The notes beneath the pieces are model-generated. The model worked only from the letters and a program-made list of their open reading frames with translations, was not told the DNA's origin and searched no databases. Made by a program: the position numbers and the translations under genes. Below, piece by piece: positions 10,942 to 24,200 of a stretch of DNA of 64,000 bases. Origin of the DNA: Siphonodentalium dalli (lineage: Eukaryota; Mollusca; Scaphopoda; Gadilida; Siphonodentaliidae); contig CP136069.1 of the NCBI GenBank assembly GCA_032622095.1, positions 109,580,278-109,644,277 on the forward strand, given 5' to 3'. The first letter of the stretch is position 1, and the number at the start of each line of letters is the position of its first letter.

Positions 10942-11590
10942 TATAATTATATTTATATATATTGTTATTTCTTCCAGCTAGGAGAGTATGGTTTACAAAA
11001 TACATGTTTATTTACAGAATTTAGCAAATCGAATGAATCGTGTGACACAGATATACTTGCAGGTTGGGAGAATTTACTTAATAAAGCTAATCGTCTGACA
11101 CAAATCCAACGATTTTCGCTTTTATAAATCTTGTAAATTGTAATTTGTGTGGTGGATTTGTGTGGTAGACAAACGTGTTATATACAGATAATGTGTTTGA
11201 ACCGATACATGTGTCGTGACGACTCGACTCAGCCCTATATAGCCTATGACCACGAAAATGAGCAGAGTCACAAAATCTGATAGAATTCCCGGAATTGTAC
11301 TTTTACTTTCAATAGGATTCTCTGAATCTGCAGAATTGTACTTTCACTCTGAATTTGATAGAATGTTCACTTTCACTTTACCACGTAATGCAACCTTATT
11401 TGACACATATATATGATACAATGTGTGAGTCCATGACAAATAGTTTATGTAGCATTGCTTCTTTCATCTAATTGAAGCTCACCTTGTTAAAACGCAGGTT
11501 AATCTTTGTTTACAAATTTAATTTCAGTTTTGACAAACTATTACGACAGAAGTGAGTTTGTTTGACGCGAAAGTTATCTCACTTGACCCC
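10942..11590. other. Unassigned spacer
   Basis: No gene, repeat terminus or RNA was recognised. The sequence is AT-rich, with short direct repeats of an 'aattgtactttcactct' type near 11290-11360. Confidence 0.4.
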
Positions 11591-11599
11591 TGACCTGAA

Positions 11600-12154
11600 A
11601 ATTTCAACATATACGTAACCGGTTCCCATTTAGAAATCATCATGAAGATCCATATAAAGTTTGGTGATGATCGGATGAGGGATGTGGTCTGTAGAGTGTG
11701 CCAAAGGATTTAGTCATGTAAAGAGTAAAATCCAAGATGGCGTCCAGCGGCAATGTTTTTCATCAAAATTATTCAAATGTGATGGCACCCATCTAGAGAT
11801 GATCCTAAACATGCCTGCAAAATTTCAAATCAATTTTCCTTATAAATGCGGGCTGTAGGCTGTGCCGATGGATTCAAATTTGAAATCCAAGATGGCTGCT
11901 GGTGGCCATGTTGTTTGACAAATTTCAGAAAAAATTTATGGCTCCCATCTAGAGGTCACCCCAAGCATCCATATGAAGTTTGGTGATGATCGGATGAGAG
12001 TTGTCACCTGTAGGGTGTGCCAAAGGATTTAGTCATACAAAGAGTAAAATCCAAGATGGCTGCTGGTGGCCATGTTTTTAACGAATTTCAGAAATAATCA
12101 ATGGCTCTAGAGGTCACTCCGAAGATCCATATGAAGTTTGGTGGTGATTAGATG
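11600..12154 (+). repeat. F2 repeat, left part
   Basis: Three F2 modules ('gtgtgccaaaggatttagtc', 'ccaagatggctgctggtggcc') lead up to the 8-bp sequence ATTAGATG at 12147-12154. The hAT element is inserted there, and the F2 text resumes in register at 13536. The copy is 5'-truncated. Confidence 0.8.
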
Positions 12155-12726
12155 CAGGCCTCAGCTCACAAGGCGACTCGGGCTAGATTTTCGCCTTACT
12201 GTCGCTGACTTCACCCTATCGTCGTTTTAGGTGAAATCGAAGTCGCCTTCAATTTCAGGGGGATTTTTTTTTTTTCTTAGTTTTTTTTCTAGTTTTTTCC
12301 CCAGACATGTCCGTATATAGATGAATTGTGGCGGCCATCCCAAAAAGAAACAGACGACGCAGAGACAAAGACCCAAGTGTTTAAAATAAATAATAAAATA
12401 TGACCTATTGTTTTGTGTTGTTATTCAGTCGCCTTTGTTCCCTTTGCGGTAGTGAATGTTAATCACGACGGTTTTGACACGCTGAAAACACAATGAGATG
12501 TTCGCATCTGTGTTGTTACTGACCATCGTGAGTGTCACAAATAAATGTTTTAATTAACACTTATCAGCTCCATGAAGGGTGATTGAGATGCGTGTTTATT
12601 TTACTAAAACAATAACCCTTTGATGTCCGATGTTCACGACAACCCAACATATGTTGTTGTAAGCCTGTCGAGCAGTATATAGCCACTGAATTGATAGCAG
12701 ATTTCATTATTCCTTGATCATTCAAG

Positions 12727-12851
12727 ATGTCTCTCACATCTTGGTTGTCAACACAATCCCCGTCTTCTAAACAGAAACATGATACTAGTGATACACCTGT
12801 TACACCTTCTAAAAAGTACTGCAAAAAACTTGCTCAAACTGCATTCGATTG
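12727..12851 (+). pseudogene. hAT transposase first-exon relic
   Basis: An ATG at 12727 opens a frame beginning MSLTSWLSTQSPSSKQK and continuing to TPSKKYCKKLAQTAF. It stops at a good donor (TG|GTATGT at 12852). A short Ser/Lys-rich N-terminus followed by a basic KKYCKK...-type patch is usual for the N-terminal exon of the ZNF862-like branch of hAT transposases. Without splicing the frame ends at 12891. Its link to the next exon is out of phase, so an intermediate exon has probably been lost. Confidence 0.5.
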
Positions 12852-13256
12852 GTATGTCTTAGATGACGTATTATTATCCGGGTACTTATAAAGCCGTGAA
12901 TATAGTCAAGGAAGGACAACTCTATCTTCTCAGTAACAGCTATTTTGTTGTATTTTTGAAGACGCATTCTCTGTTGACATTAAAATTAACTAAGTTAACA
13001 TGCGCCAAATTAGGGATAGTTATATATTACTTATAATAGTGACCTAATCCCGACTACTCTGGCTCTCTGTTGATAATAAATTAATTAGTCACCATTGTAT
13101 CACTGCTCATTCAGTAGAAGTTTTATTACTTAATCGGATTATCCGTGGCCTAGTTATTCATTAGTTTCTATTTTTCGTCCCAGCAATATTATATGGGGGC
13201 GGTATTGGTTTATCTTTATTGTGTAGCTGTTCACTAGTCCTTTTTGTTTTTTCCAG

Positions 13257-13408
13257 CCGATACCCACATTACAGCTGTCACCAAAAGTGAGCTCGCCAAA
13301 CAACAACCGTTGATTAAACTCATAGAACAAAAAAATTCCAAAGACGAAGAGCACATCCTGACCTACCTGAAATCTGCCTACCACATCGCCATTAAAAGAA
13401 TAAAATAA
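13257..13408 (+). pseudogene. hAT transposase second exon relic
   Basis: A pyrimidine-rich tract ending TTTTTTCCAG at 13256 precedes a frame reading DTHITAVTKSELAKQQP and later EEHILTYLKSAYHIAIK. It ends in TAA at 13406-13408, with AATAAA overlapping at 13399. The pattern of a short charged segment, a pair of helices and an 'AYxIA.k' motif is what ZNF862-like hAT transposases show just before the RNase H-like core. The core is absent, consistent with internal deletion. Confidence 0.5.
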
Positions 13409-13535
13409 TTTTAAAAATATCGCTTTAATTTTTTGTCAATTTTTGGTAGTCTCCCCACTTCTCCCTGAAGTCTCCCTAAATTTCCTGAAGTCTCCCTAAA
13501 TTTCTCCCTGTTCTAAACCCCTAGGCTGAGGCCTG

Positions 13536-13852
13536 ATTAGATGAGGGATGTGCTCTGTAGAGTGTGCCAAAGGATTTAGTCATGAAAAGTGTAAAATTCA
13601 AGATGGCTGCCGGAGACCTTGTTTTTCATTGAAAATCGCTAAAATTTGATAGCTCCCATATAGAGTTGATCCTAAACATGCCTGTAAATTTACAAAACAT
13701 TTCTCAAATAAATGCGGGCTGCAGGGATGAGGCCTTTCAGGTGAGGAAACTGTTGACAGACGGACGTACAGACGGATGCACAGACAGCTATATGGACACC
13801 AACCCATGGCAATAGCTCAAACTTTACAAAGTATAGTTGAGCTAATAAAAAT
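13536..13852 (+). repeat. F2 repeat, right part with terminal hairpin
   Basis: This continues the F2 text interrupted by the hAT insertion. It passes a 'gacagacggacgtacagacgg' tract and ends with the F2 terminal hairpin at 13813-13844 (TAGCTCAAACTTTAC / GTATAGTTGAGCTA) followed by ATAAAAA. This is the best preserved 3' end of F2. Confidence 0.8.
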
Positions 13853-13859
13853 GGTAAGG

Positions 13860-14209
13860 CTCAACTTTTTTCTCATACCTTGAGGTTAATTGGAGATAAA
13901 CCCACCTTGTTATAAATCTGACAAGTATAACTATATCATTATTATTCAATAATATACAGAGGCCAGTGTTACTGTAAATTCAACAAATCTCTAATAAGAG
14001 ATGAAAATATATAGATCTTGTCAGAAACATTATCCAAAATAACTAAACTAGATATAACTTCACAAAAGAATACTAAAATCTTGATGCTGAAACTCATTTT
14101 GTCAATAATAAATTCGGCATCCATCATGGAAGGCCCGATAACTTTTAACGACGGACAAGGAATAATGACTATTGCTTCACCGGAGACTTCGTCTCAGATG
14201 AGCTAAAAA
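13860..14209 (+). repeat. F1 relic with 3' tail
   Basis: The segment is degraded and ends in a recognisable F1 terminus at about 14160-14206 (CACCGGAGAC, TTC, GTCTCAGATGAGCTAAAA), preceded by 'aacgacggacaagg', a decayed GGAC tract. The rest is too diverged to align. Confidence 0.65.
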
Positions 14210-15229
14210 CTGTTCAAAATTCATCTTATATTTCACTTTGCAAACTCCTGACAGAATTTCTCAACACACAGAATATTCCTAGTCATGGCAAAAGCTCTTA
14301 CGTGTTTTGTTAAAAACCCTGGTACGAAAAAAGATAAGTAAACGGCTTAATTTCACTTTGCAAACTCCCGACAGAATCTCTCTACACACAGAATATCGCA
14401 AAAGCTTACACCATGGCTTACGCCCCACTGAGCTAAAAAGTAAATGCATGTATTTCAAAAAATTTGATGTTGTGTTAAAACTCAATTGTTTTCGACATGT
14501 GTCAAATACCTAACCATATATGATCGAGCGACAAGTATGTGTCAATTGTCACAGAGTCAAAGGCCCTGAAATACGTGGAATCTAAGATTACATGAACAAT
14601 GTTTTGCAACAAAATAACATATAACAAACCTCTATAATTGTGGTACATATTCGGTTTACTATTTCCAAAGTGATGACCTCTGTAGAGAAGGATAAAGCTT
14701 TATCCAGATCTATGTCGTCCAATGAGAATAGGACTCTGTAGTCAAGGTCGAATCTGTCAGCTTCGCTGTGAGTGAAGAGAGTTATATTATTAGTGGAACT
14801 GAATTTTAGGTCAGATATATCGTGAAAAATGATCAAGGAAATATGGGTCGATACAAAAATCGGACTTGGCACTGAAAGGGTTAAATAAAAGGTTGCTGAC
14901 CCCATGTCCTATGAAAAAGAAGACCCAAGTAGTTGGCTTTGTTTGGAAACAAAAAGTCAAATTCTGGCAAATTTTTAAAAAATCAAATGACATTGTCTCA
15001 ATATAATTTTGACAAATAAACCCAGTATTGTGGATAATACTGAAGTCATTGGTTCATTTATCCCATCACAGCAAATAAGATAGGCCTACCACTGTCCTGT
15101 CCTAATAAAAATAAAAGCACCTAAAAAACAACAGTTATTGGAAAGAATAGTTTGGGACTATTTCACTGCAAATTACGATGCTATAAATGATAAAATTAAC
15201 AAAATGGATCTCATAAATTGGCCAAGAAA
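14210..15229. other. Unassigned spacer
   Basis: There is a short direct repeat near 14230-14280 and 14355-14400 ('tttcactttgcaaactcc.gacagaat'). No gene can be supported; the open frames on both strands are short and lack recognisable motifs. Confidence 0.35.
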
Positions 15230-15780
15230 ACACAAAATATAATACATGGGAAAAATTCCGGAATGCGAAAAGAAGTTGTAAATGCAATAAGGAATGCTAA
15301 AAGGGACTACATATCTAAGAATTAAGTCAATTACAATTCTTACAGGGACACTTTTCTCCCTTCAACAACTATCAAATGGAACAGATTGTACCACTATAGA
15401 AGAATTCAGATCACTTATTTACAGATGCCTCTGAACCAAAATCCTAATATTACTAGTACACAGCAACTAGTAGAGAAAGCCAAATTTATCATACTAGGAT
15501 ACATACTATAACAAATTGAAAGAAAAATTCCTCAAAGATAACCCATCATGTGCATGTGAGAGCATTGAAACTGTAGAGCACAACCTCTGCTGACTGTTTA
15601 GGGAGCAAGGAATAAAATTCCTCTAGAATTTACTATAAACTCTAACATGTGATATATTCCTAAAAGATCTGATAACTTATCAGTTGAAGAAAATGTTTTT
15701 AATATTTTGAGCAATTCAACTGTACATTGGCAGAACTGGTAGATTTCATAAATACTGCCACTTACAAAACACCAACTAGT
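15230..15780 (+). pseudogene. Decayed LINE fragment
   Basis: Pieces typical of Jockey/CR1-like LINEs can be read in several plus-strand frames. MRKEVVNAIRNAKRDYISKN near 15258-15320 is the linker between endonuclease and RT. SYRDTFLPSTTIKWN near 15340-15375 and NPSCACESIETVEH near 15545-15585 belong to the C-terminal tail with its Cys/His motif. LSVEENVF near 15680 follows. RT itself is absent between them, so an internal deletion removed the polymerase. Several frameshifts and stops show that the copy is old. Confidence 0.6.
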
Positions 15781-18700
15781 TTAGCTCTGAGGTATAAATG
15801 TACCATTACAAGTGTAAATATATAATAAAAATAAAATAAGTTCCCATAAAATGAAATAATGCTCCCCGATCCCTGTGCCCCATTCTATCTTGTATTCTAA
15901 CAGTTGCAAATACTATAAACATTTAATATCCGAGATAAATTATTTTGATCCTCAATGAATCGATGAATATTTATTTGAGTTCCAGGATTCATTTGTATAT
16001 GGATCATATGTGCTTTTGGTCTAATATTAATTAACCAAGACATGAATAATATGATACTATGCCAGGCATATAGAATGACCCCGGTAAGGAGAAGGACATT
16101 GCGAAATATCGTGTAAACAGTAACAAAATGACATGGCAATGACGCGAATACTTGATTAATCATGTAGGTCATTATGAATAATTATATATGCCTATAAATA
16201 TAGCCTATATGGTCTAGATATTAGCCTTTGATAATAAAGTGCTCCATAAAATAATATATACATACAGTGAATGTTATACAATGTGCGTCCCTGCAATTGA
16301 GCCGATAATTAAGGATGCCACATTCAGTCCAGTTTTGTTAAAACTAGACCGTGTTTCATTTTAATCAACTTTGATGAAAGTAATGAGATGGAGTCTGGAT
16401 ATTTATCAGACTGTCTTTAGACTTAAGCTCCGCCCTAACAGGCACATAGTAGCTATAAGTAGTAACATGACTACACATGAGAGTTCATATGGACACGGAT
16501 CCGGTTGACCATATATGAATATCCCATGTTATATATATTAATTGAAGCGTGCCTGCATTTATAGGTCTAGTCTATAGTGAGGCGATATAAGTTGGCCACA
16601 GAGACAACATGACAAGTGCAATCTTGTCTGGATTCTGGCCCGCAAATACAAATTTATGATGTTTGGACGTCATGACGCCATATAACTGCTTTCATTTAGT
16701 GAACAAACGAATCTGATCTAATATGATAACTCAGGGCCTATTCATAAGTTTTTGTTTATAAATAAATACTTCAATTGCCCATTATCACATATCGTAAGTT
16801 ATAAAGTTGCAAATTTTAGTTTCATTGCTGATTCCGCTCTTTTGTGAAACCACTGCATGAAGTCACGTGATTTTTTTCACGAAAAAGTGTTCTCACCCAA
16901 AATTTCACCTTCGCGGTATACTGTAAATATGTGTAAAGTCACAAGTACCGGTACATGTATACAACCCGTCCATTACCTATACATACCCGAGCTTGGTGCT
17001 GGTGTGCCGAGCGGGGTCGCTATAAAGGGCATCTCTGATAGAACTTGAGCTGCATAGACCCCCCTCCCCCTATGCGGATTGTTGGTGGTTATGATATCTC
17101 TATAGAACTATATCAATCCTTCAATTTGCCAGTTGTTTGCCATCTGGAGTTATCGGTCATTGGACCCAAGATGGCCACCAAAATTGAATAGCTGACCTTG
17201 TAAATTTGAATTCACAATTACTCAGGTAGTTTATGAGGTACTAAAGTCGTGCAATGTATCATTTTATTGATAACTGAGTACTCCTCATATATTCATATTC
17301 ATATATTCAAAATGGCCACTGGAAATGGAAAATATGAATCTTATTCACTAATATCTTCTGGATTAGTTTCTGCTCTTCGGAACTGGTTGACAATTGTGAC
17401 TTAATTTTGTATTTTTATATTAACTGATCATTGGGGCAATGAAATAAGTACTTCTTGGGGTCATAGTCCCTTCCAATCCCTAATGCTGTATAAAATTTCA
17501 CCAAAAAAAAAATCACAATTCGGATTCTAGTCATATTTCAACAAGGAATGAGCATAACTGTGTTAGGTAGGTGAGACATACCAGATTATCCATGAACATT
17601 CCAAGTCATTGCAACCAAAATTGTTACTTTTGCTCAAAATGGCAACCAAAATATGCCCAGCAATCGCTTATAAGTTGTGGTTGATGTCACTTGATGAATA
17701 AAATGGGCTCTTCTACCTTTTATCCATTGAAAACTAACATGTCTGATTCGCCTTGGCTAATTGTAGCTTTGTAACCACTGACCAGAAATATTGGATTTTA
17801 CTCTCAAAAACTTTGGACCAATTTTTAAAGTAAAATGTAACTAACTTTGGTATGAAAGGTGTTTATTGTTTTCATCTATTTTAAATGTGTCACACTAACG
17901 TGTTTATAGACCAAATTACTCAAGGTGGCTTCCAAAATGGCAACCAACTTATGTAAAAAAAATCACATATATCCAGAACATTATTCTATGCTGTTCTGAT
18001 AATTTAGCAATATTGTGGGAGTTAGTTACTGTATGGTCACATGTAGGTGAGGTGAATAGGTATACATGGAGTTATATTGTGGTCAATAGGTACATGCCCG
18101 AGTGGCAAACAAGCAGAAAAATGTGTCTATGTGTCTATGGTCTATGATATATGAAAATTGTTATCAATGTAGAACAATTCATTGTATACTTTGAAACTGA
18201 GTCATAAAAGAGTTAATGATTATGGTATAATTTGTAAAATACACTAGTAAGATAACATACTTAGGCCAAACAAAAAAATATATGATTCTCAGGCAATTTA
18301 TTTTGAAAATCAATGCGGGCGTGAGGGTTTTATTTATAGTTTTAATTTTGTTCTGTCCATAGACTGGCATAGTAAGCAAGGGTTATTATACCTTCCCAGG
18401 TCCAGAAAATGTAGGGAGAACTTTGTAATGGATATAAACTAATTTAATCTGATATAAAGAATGACAAATTATGACATTGCATTGTACTACCCGTACATCA
18501 TAAAAGGATTACCTAGAATGATATACCGGTATATATTGATATGATTTTAATATCGGCATAATCATTTTTAACACGTAGAACTACATATCCGATTCATATA
18601 AAAATATGGAACAGTTGAAACGAAAAGATAAAGTTATCTTCCAAACTATCATAGAAAGTCTTGGTGCACTTATTCCGCTGACTAATTAGAGACTGTATAT

Positions 18701-19745
18701 GTACCGCAATGGATGATAAACAATAAAACTTCAAATAAACATGGTCAATATCACTGATTATCAAACTGAGTTTTTATTGTGTTCCGGAATTTGTTTTTTT
18801 AATACATTTTCGATTTACCTTTCAATATCCAACTTCCTGCTGACTGCAGATCGAAACATTTCAACATATTTGAACAATAAACTTGGGGGTTTGGATAGCC
18901 TATACAATGTAGTGACAATACACCTGATAGCTATCGTTGCCTATGGTCTTTTGTTGAATACCCACACATACACCATTGTATTTAGCTCCTATTCAATTTT
19001 TGAAACATAACTAATTTCCATGGTACAGTTTCCTATTTTCGTGTTACGCGGTGAATAATCATGATGAAATCCAATTTGTAATAAAAACAGTCTAATGCGG
19101 GCCATTTTTTTCAATGCAACAATGCCTGAGTTTCAAAACCCATTTTTATGTTTGGCCTTATATAGTCCATTTACATAAGAGAACTACTGAAGCTGAATGG
19201 GATCAATGCTATTGGGAGCTAGACAGGAGGGACAAACAATGTGCATAGGACAATGCATGTTGCCTTAATATTGACAAGTACCATGTGGCATGTGATAAGA
19301 GAGAAAATATTTGTAATTTATATTTAATTTAATGATGAAATCATAAACATGTATCATGTTATGGCTCATTCCTCGACAGTCAATGAGTCATCAGCTAGTT
19401 TTTATCCAGGATTTTCACACAAGTAGTTCAATTCCTCTTTAACTTGAACACATCCTTTCATACTGCATCTCATTCTGTTGCGCACATAACTTTCTGACCC
19501 ACCAAGATCATGAAGATCTTGCCATATCTCCGTTATCTGTCCACTTCCTGAAATACAGAATTCGAAGCATTTAATTTATAATGAATTTAGAGGTTACTGG
19601 TATAACTTAAATATTTTATTTTAGGATATTTTACATGTAGTATCACACCAGCACATTGGCAAACCATGCAATGTTCACTACTCTTTAATATCAGTAATAC
19701 ATAAAAAGAATGCTATTGCTAATTAATATAAATTATAAAAAAATG
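15781..19745. other. Long region without recognisable genes
   Basis: No coding exon, RNA or repeat terminus can be supported. Between about 17140 and 17980 there are faint modules with 'aagatggccacc', 'aaaatggccactgg' and 'aaaatggcaaccaa' phrases, suggesting a very old modular repeat. Frames at 15897-16172 (minus) and 18741-19010 (plus) have hydrophobic stretches but no familiar motif. Confidence 0.35.
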
Positions 19746-19749
19746 TATA

Positions 19750-19815
19750 ACATGAAAGAGTCAATGACACTGTAGCTCAACTTGGAGAGGGGATTTCATG
19801 TGTTACAGTAAATGG
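19750..19815 (+). repeat. F2 5' end, isolated
   Basis: 'atgaaagagtcaatgacact' followed by GTAGCTCAACTT is the F2 5' hairpin and arm. No modules follow, so this is a truncated copy. Confidence 0.6.
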
Positions 19816-20231
19816 AGTGATAAGGAATGCGAAAAGTTGAAATGTCTAAGTAATACTAGAATCAAGTCTAGATATAAAATTGAAGAGATATATATACCTT
19901 TTATTAATCACTAAAGCAACAGGTAGAAAAAACATGTTTATGGACCTTCAGCTTTCTTGTCATTGGTGAAGGCCCTTTTTTGGTACCACCCGAGCGCCAA
20001 AGACGAAATGAATGTGCTGGCCACATTCATTTCGACCCTGCCAAAAAAGGGGGAGAGGGGCTGGCAGAGAACGAAATGGACTGGGGGATTCCATACTGAA
20101 TGATTGTGCGCTAGCCTCACTTTTCGATTACGTCTGATTACAATTGTTAGCTTCCACAAATTTTGATCGCATAGGAATAAATGATAAAATAAATCATGAA
20201 ATAAATCAAATTAAAATATCAAAGTTGATTG

Positions 20232-21262
20232 AACAAGAGATGGACTGTCGTCCGGTGCATAGCCCCTCGTGACATACCGCCTAGTGTGGGCACATCTATA
20301 ACTTATGATGGCTATACTCAGACATATGGACCCAGAAATCAGCATTTTCATATAAACAAAGATGAATAACTATAGAACAAAAAACCAAAACAAACATTTT
20401 AATGTGCCATTAAATGTCCTCATAGCGGTGAACATCCATACAAAATTTCATTGAGATCCGAGCATTACTGTTCAAGTTATGACCTGAACAAACATCGGAT
20501 GGACCAAACAGCCAACATTTCCAGATAAACAAAGATGAATAACTCTAGAATGGAATAGCGGAACAGAACAATGGAACCCTCTATTGAATGTCCTCATAGT
20601 AGTGAACATCCATACAAAATTTCATTGAGACCCCAGCACAACTGTTGAAGTTACGACATGAACAGACACCAGACAGACCAAAAAGCCAACATTTCTAGAT
20701 AAACAAAGATGTATAACTCTAGAATGGAAATCCGAACAAAACAATGGAACCCTCCTTTTAATGTCCTCATAGTAGTGAACATCCATACCAAATTTCATTG
20801 AGATCCCAGCTCAACTGTTGAAGTTACGACATGAACAGACACCAGACAGACAAAAAAGCCAACATTTCCAGATAAACAAAGATGAATAACTCTAGAATGG
20901 AAAATCCGAACAAATGATGTAACGCTCTATTGAATGCCCTCATAGTTGTGAACATACATACCAAATTTCATTGAGATTCCAGCACAACTGTTAAAGTTTA
21001 ATATGACATGAACGACACCAGATGGACCAAAAAGCCAACATTTCCAGATAAACAAAGATGAATAACTCTAGAATGGAAAATCCGAAACAAAACGATGGAA
21101 CCCTCTATTTAATGTCCTCATAGTAGTGAACATTCATACCTAATTTCATTGAGATCCGAGCACTACTGTTGAAGTTATGACATGAACAGACATCGGACGG
21201 ACCATACAGACGCACAGACGGATGGATGCACAGGTGCAAAACAGTATACCCCCCCTTTTTTT
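20232..21262 (+). mobile_element. F5 element, main body
   Basis: The 5' end is AACAAGAG (20232-20239) followed by a hairpin GGAC TGTC GTCC. Tandem modules of ~174 bp follow; 'gccaacattt' recurs at 20511, 20685, 20858 and 21034. Then come a 'cggacggaccatacagacg' tract and the left arm of a terminal hairpin (GTATACCCCCCCT, T run) at 21243-21262. The right arm, GGGGGTATAATAA, is at 24988-25000, displaced 3.7 kb by the nested F1 copy B. No protein is encoded. Confidence 0.8.
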
Positions 21263-24200
21263 TAACAAGACAGTCAAAGACTGTGGGGTCGCCCACCAGA
21301 CTGCAAAGACTGATAAGACTGGGACTTTGGAGACCATAACAGTTAGAACTTTTCATAATCACTTTAAAAGAAGTAGATCTAAACAGGATATGTGGATAGA
21401 GAGGCTTCATGTATGTAGATCGGCGAATATCTACTTTTAAATGACCAACTGTACGCCCTCCTCCAGCTCATGTCCCTTCCCGACCAGGCTCCAGACTCCT
21501 AAGTCTTAGATTGGAATTTCACAACCGACATCTCAAACTTTCTCAATTGTTGGAAATTTCCAATCTCACAAGCACCTTTTTATAAAAATATTTAGACATG
21601 TTTGAAGCCCAATTATCCATGGACCCAAAAACACCATATATGTATGTCAGATTAATCAGTCAGGTAGTTCCAAGGTAGATGTTTTAATGAATTTTGTATT
21701 TTAATAGACACAAAAGTGTTAAGTCCCCATAGCCCCGTCATTTCTTAACAGGTTGCGTCATGTTAACAAATCTGAATCTCAGTCACTAAAGGATCCTCCA
21801 TACTATATGTAAGCTAAATAGTCCAACCTCTCTTGAGAAGACATTTTAAGTATTACTATAGAGACATACAGTTATCTCTCTGTTCCCACCCTATTTAATC
21901 TGGTGACCCCATATGAATAAATTTGAAACCCCATTTAAAACAAGTGACCCCATTTGAACAAATATGAACTCCAGTCACCCAAGAACCCTTCATACCAAAT
22001 ATGAACCCATTCAACCTGATGGTAGATGAGAAGATGTCGTTTTTAAGAATTACTATGGAGGGCAAGAGTTATGGCCCTGGCTTCACAACCATTTGAAAGA
22101 GTGACCTCATTTGAACAAATCTGAATGTGAGTCACCTAGGGAAAATGCACACCGAATATGAACCCATTCAGTCTTATGATCTAGAGAAGATGTTCACAGA
22201 ATTGTTGACAGATTGATGGACGGACAGACAGATGAACAGGTGACACAGGCCTTCGATTATGAGGCGTGCGATCGCGCTCGCGCACCATAGCACGCCTGAA
22301 ATTAAATCTTGCCGAGTAATTAATCACACTCCTCAGCGATATTCGGCGCACGATTGAAAAAGGGTTTATAATAACGATCAACCTTGTTTGCTGGAGAAGA
22401 CTGACAGACATGCCGTATACGACGGAAGTAATTGTTTTAAGTTTTGCGCATGCGCTAGAACATTATTATAGTCAGGTGCGTTTAGCGATGTCGTCGCATT
22501 CGTATGTAGGTCTGAGTAATTCTCGGCTAGATATTGTTACCAACATGACATATTTAAATTAATCCCACCGTGCACCCCATCACCAATGCAACGTAATTTT
22601 GGTACCATGATTGTGTTGCGTTCTAAATGAAGCCGCCCCGATGGGCGGTGAAGATGAATAGAAATTGAAACTTGAGTTCGGGGCAATCAAACATTATTTT
22701 TAAAAATATCGATAGAGTTCACACAACAGGAAACTCTCACGTGGTTACATGGTCTCTGACCGCATTTCATAACAACTTACATCCAACGGAAGCATTACGA
22801 CGCAATTCGAGAATGGAGTTTTAATTACTTCAATGTGGAGAATACATGTGTACAAGATGAATCACAATGGTGATAAAATTGATTTAATTTTGAGTCTTCG
22901 TTTGTCATTTTATACCCCCGAAATATCCACCAAAATCACACGCCTGGGTTTCAGGTTAGGCGAATGACCAACCACACTCCTGCATTTTACAGAATCGAAG
23001 GCCTGGTGACAGATGAGAAGTGATGACTATAGCTTCGTCTTAGGTGAGCTCAAAAATTACATTTCATTGAACAAATCTGTAAATCACCTCCCCACCACTG
23101 TGGGGACATCCCTGCAAGAATATGACATTATCTTATACCAGTAGCGTACAGCATAGATACAGGTAGTGTGGGTGGGGCAGAGCTAAATCTCTTACCTCTG
23201 CCCCTATTTGAACAAACATGAATCCCCATCTTTGATATCTATTGATCTTATAATTTTAAACATTCGCTTTTAAGAGTTGAAGTTAATTGATTTTCCAAAA
23301 AGGACCCTGTTGGAACAGATCTGAACATGCCACCCAAGGACCCTGCATACACAAATATAAGCTAAATAGACTTGATGGTTCTTGAGAAGTAATAGTTGTT
23401 AGAATTACTATGGAGGGAAAACGTTATGGCCCTGGCATCCCTCCTATTTGACCTGATGAACTTATTTGAATAAATCTGAATGTGAGTCACATACAGGTAG
23501 GGAATTCATATAGATCTCGAGAAGAAAACAATTGTTGATGGATGGATGGATGGACAGAACAATGGATGGAAGGAAACTCCGACAGACCAACAGTTTTAAT
23601 CCAATATACCCCATAATAAGGTATAATGAGTTCACATAGATAAGTGGTTAAGAAAATAATATTGCAACAGCCAAGTGTGAATTTAGTGTGTCTGAGGTCC
23701 CAAAATGGTGAATGTAGTGATGCTATTCTGTAAGGTGGGCTAGCATCACCAAATTCACCATCTGGGAACCCAATTTTACTTAGTCCTCAACTGCTATGGG
23801 AGACCTAGGGACAGACAGAAGTTCTCCAGCTGAAGTTGGTGACATTACTGACATATGACAGTATGCGCACCCATTTGACACCTCAATTATGCATTTTAGA
23901 ATCTGAACAAAGGGAATAGAGCTGCTAAAAATGTCAATTTGAGACTCTAGATACATCCCAGAAGATGAAGCCTATTATATAAAGCAGAATGAGGTCCTCA
24001 TAGGGTGTATTTGGCGATGCTAGCCTGCCGTGCAGGGTATCATAATTAAATTCACCCTCTGGGAACCTCATTCTACAAATGCCAGACACACTTAATTAAA
24101 GCTCTCAGAAAAGGAATTTAATATGATATTAACGACCAGTGTATTGTATTGTATTGCTGCATTGACAACTTTAGAAAACAAATGTACAACACTATTAATC

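Larger units (their letters stand above)
12155..13535 (+). mobile_element. hAT transposon, internally deleted
   Basis: The element is 1381 bp, bounded by terminal inverted repeats CAGGCCTCAGC at the 5' end and GCTGAGGCCTG at the 3' end. It is flanked on both sides by ATTAGATG (12147-12154 and 13536-13543). An 8-bp duplication with CAG...CTG ends is the signature of the hAT superfamily. It sits inside an F2 repeat. Two exon-like remnants of a transposase survive on the plus strand, but the catalytic core is missing, so the element could only have moved with help. Confidence 0.9.

Noticed and set aside
19938-20160. Coding-like stretch in both directions near 20 kb
   Set aside because: The plus strand gives 'SAKDEMNVLATFISTLPKK' without an ATG, and the minus strand gives a 73-codon frame. 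No family could be named and the two are mutually exclusive.
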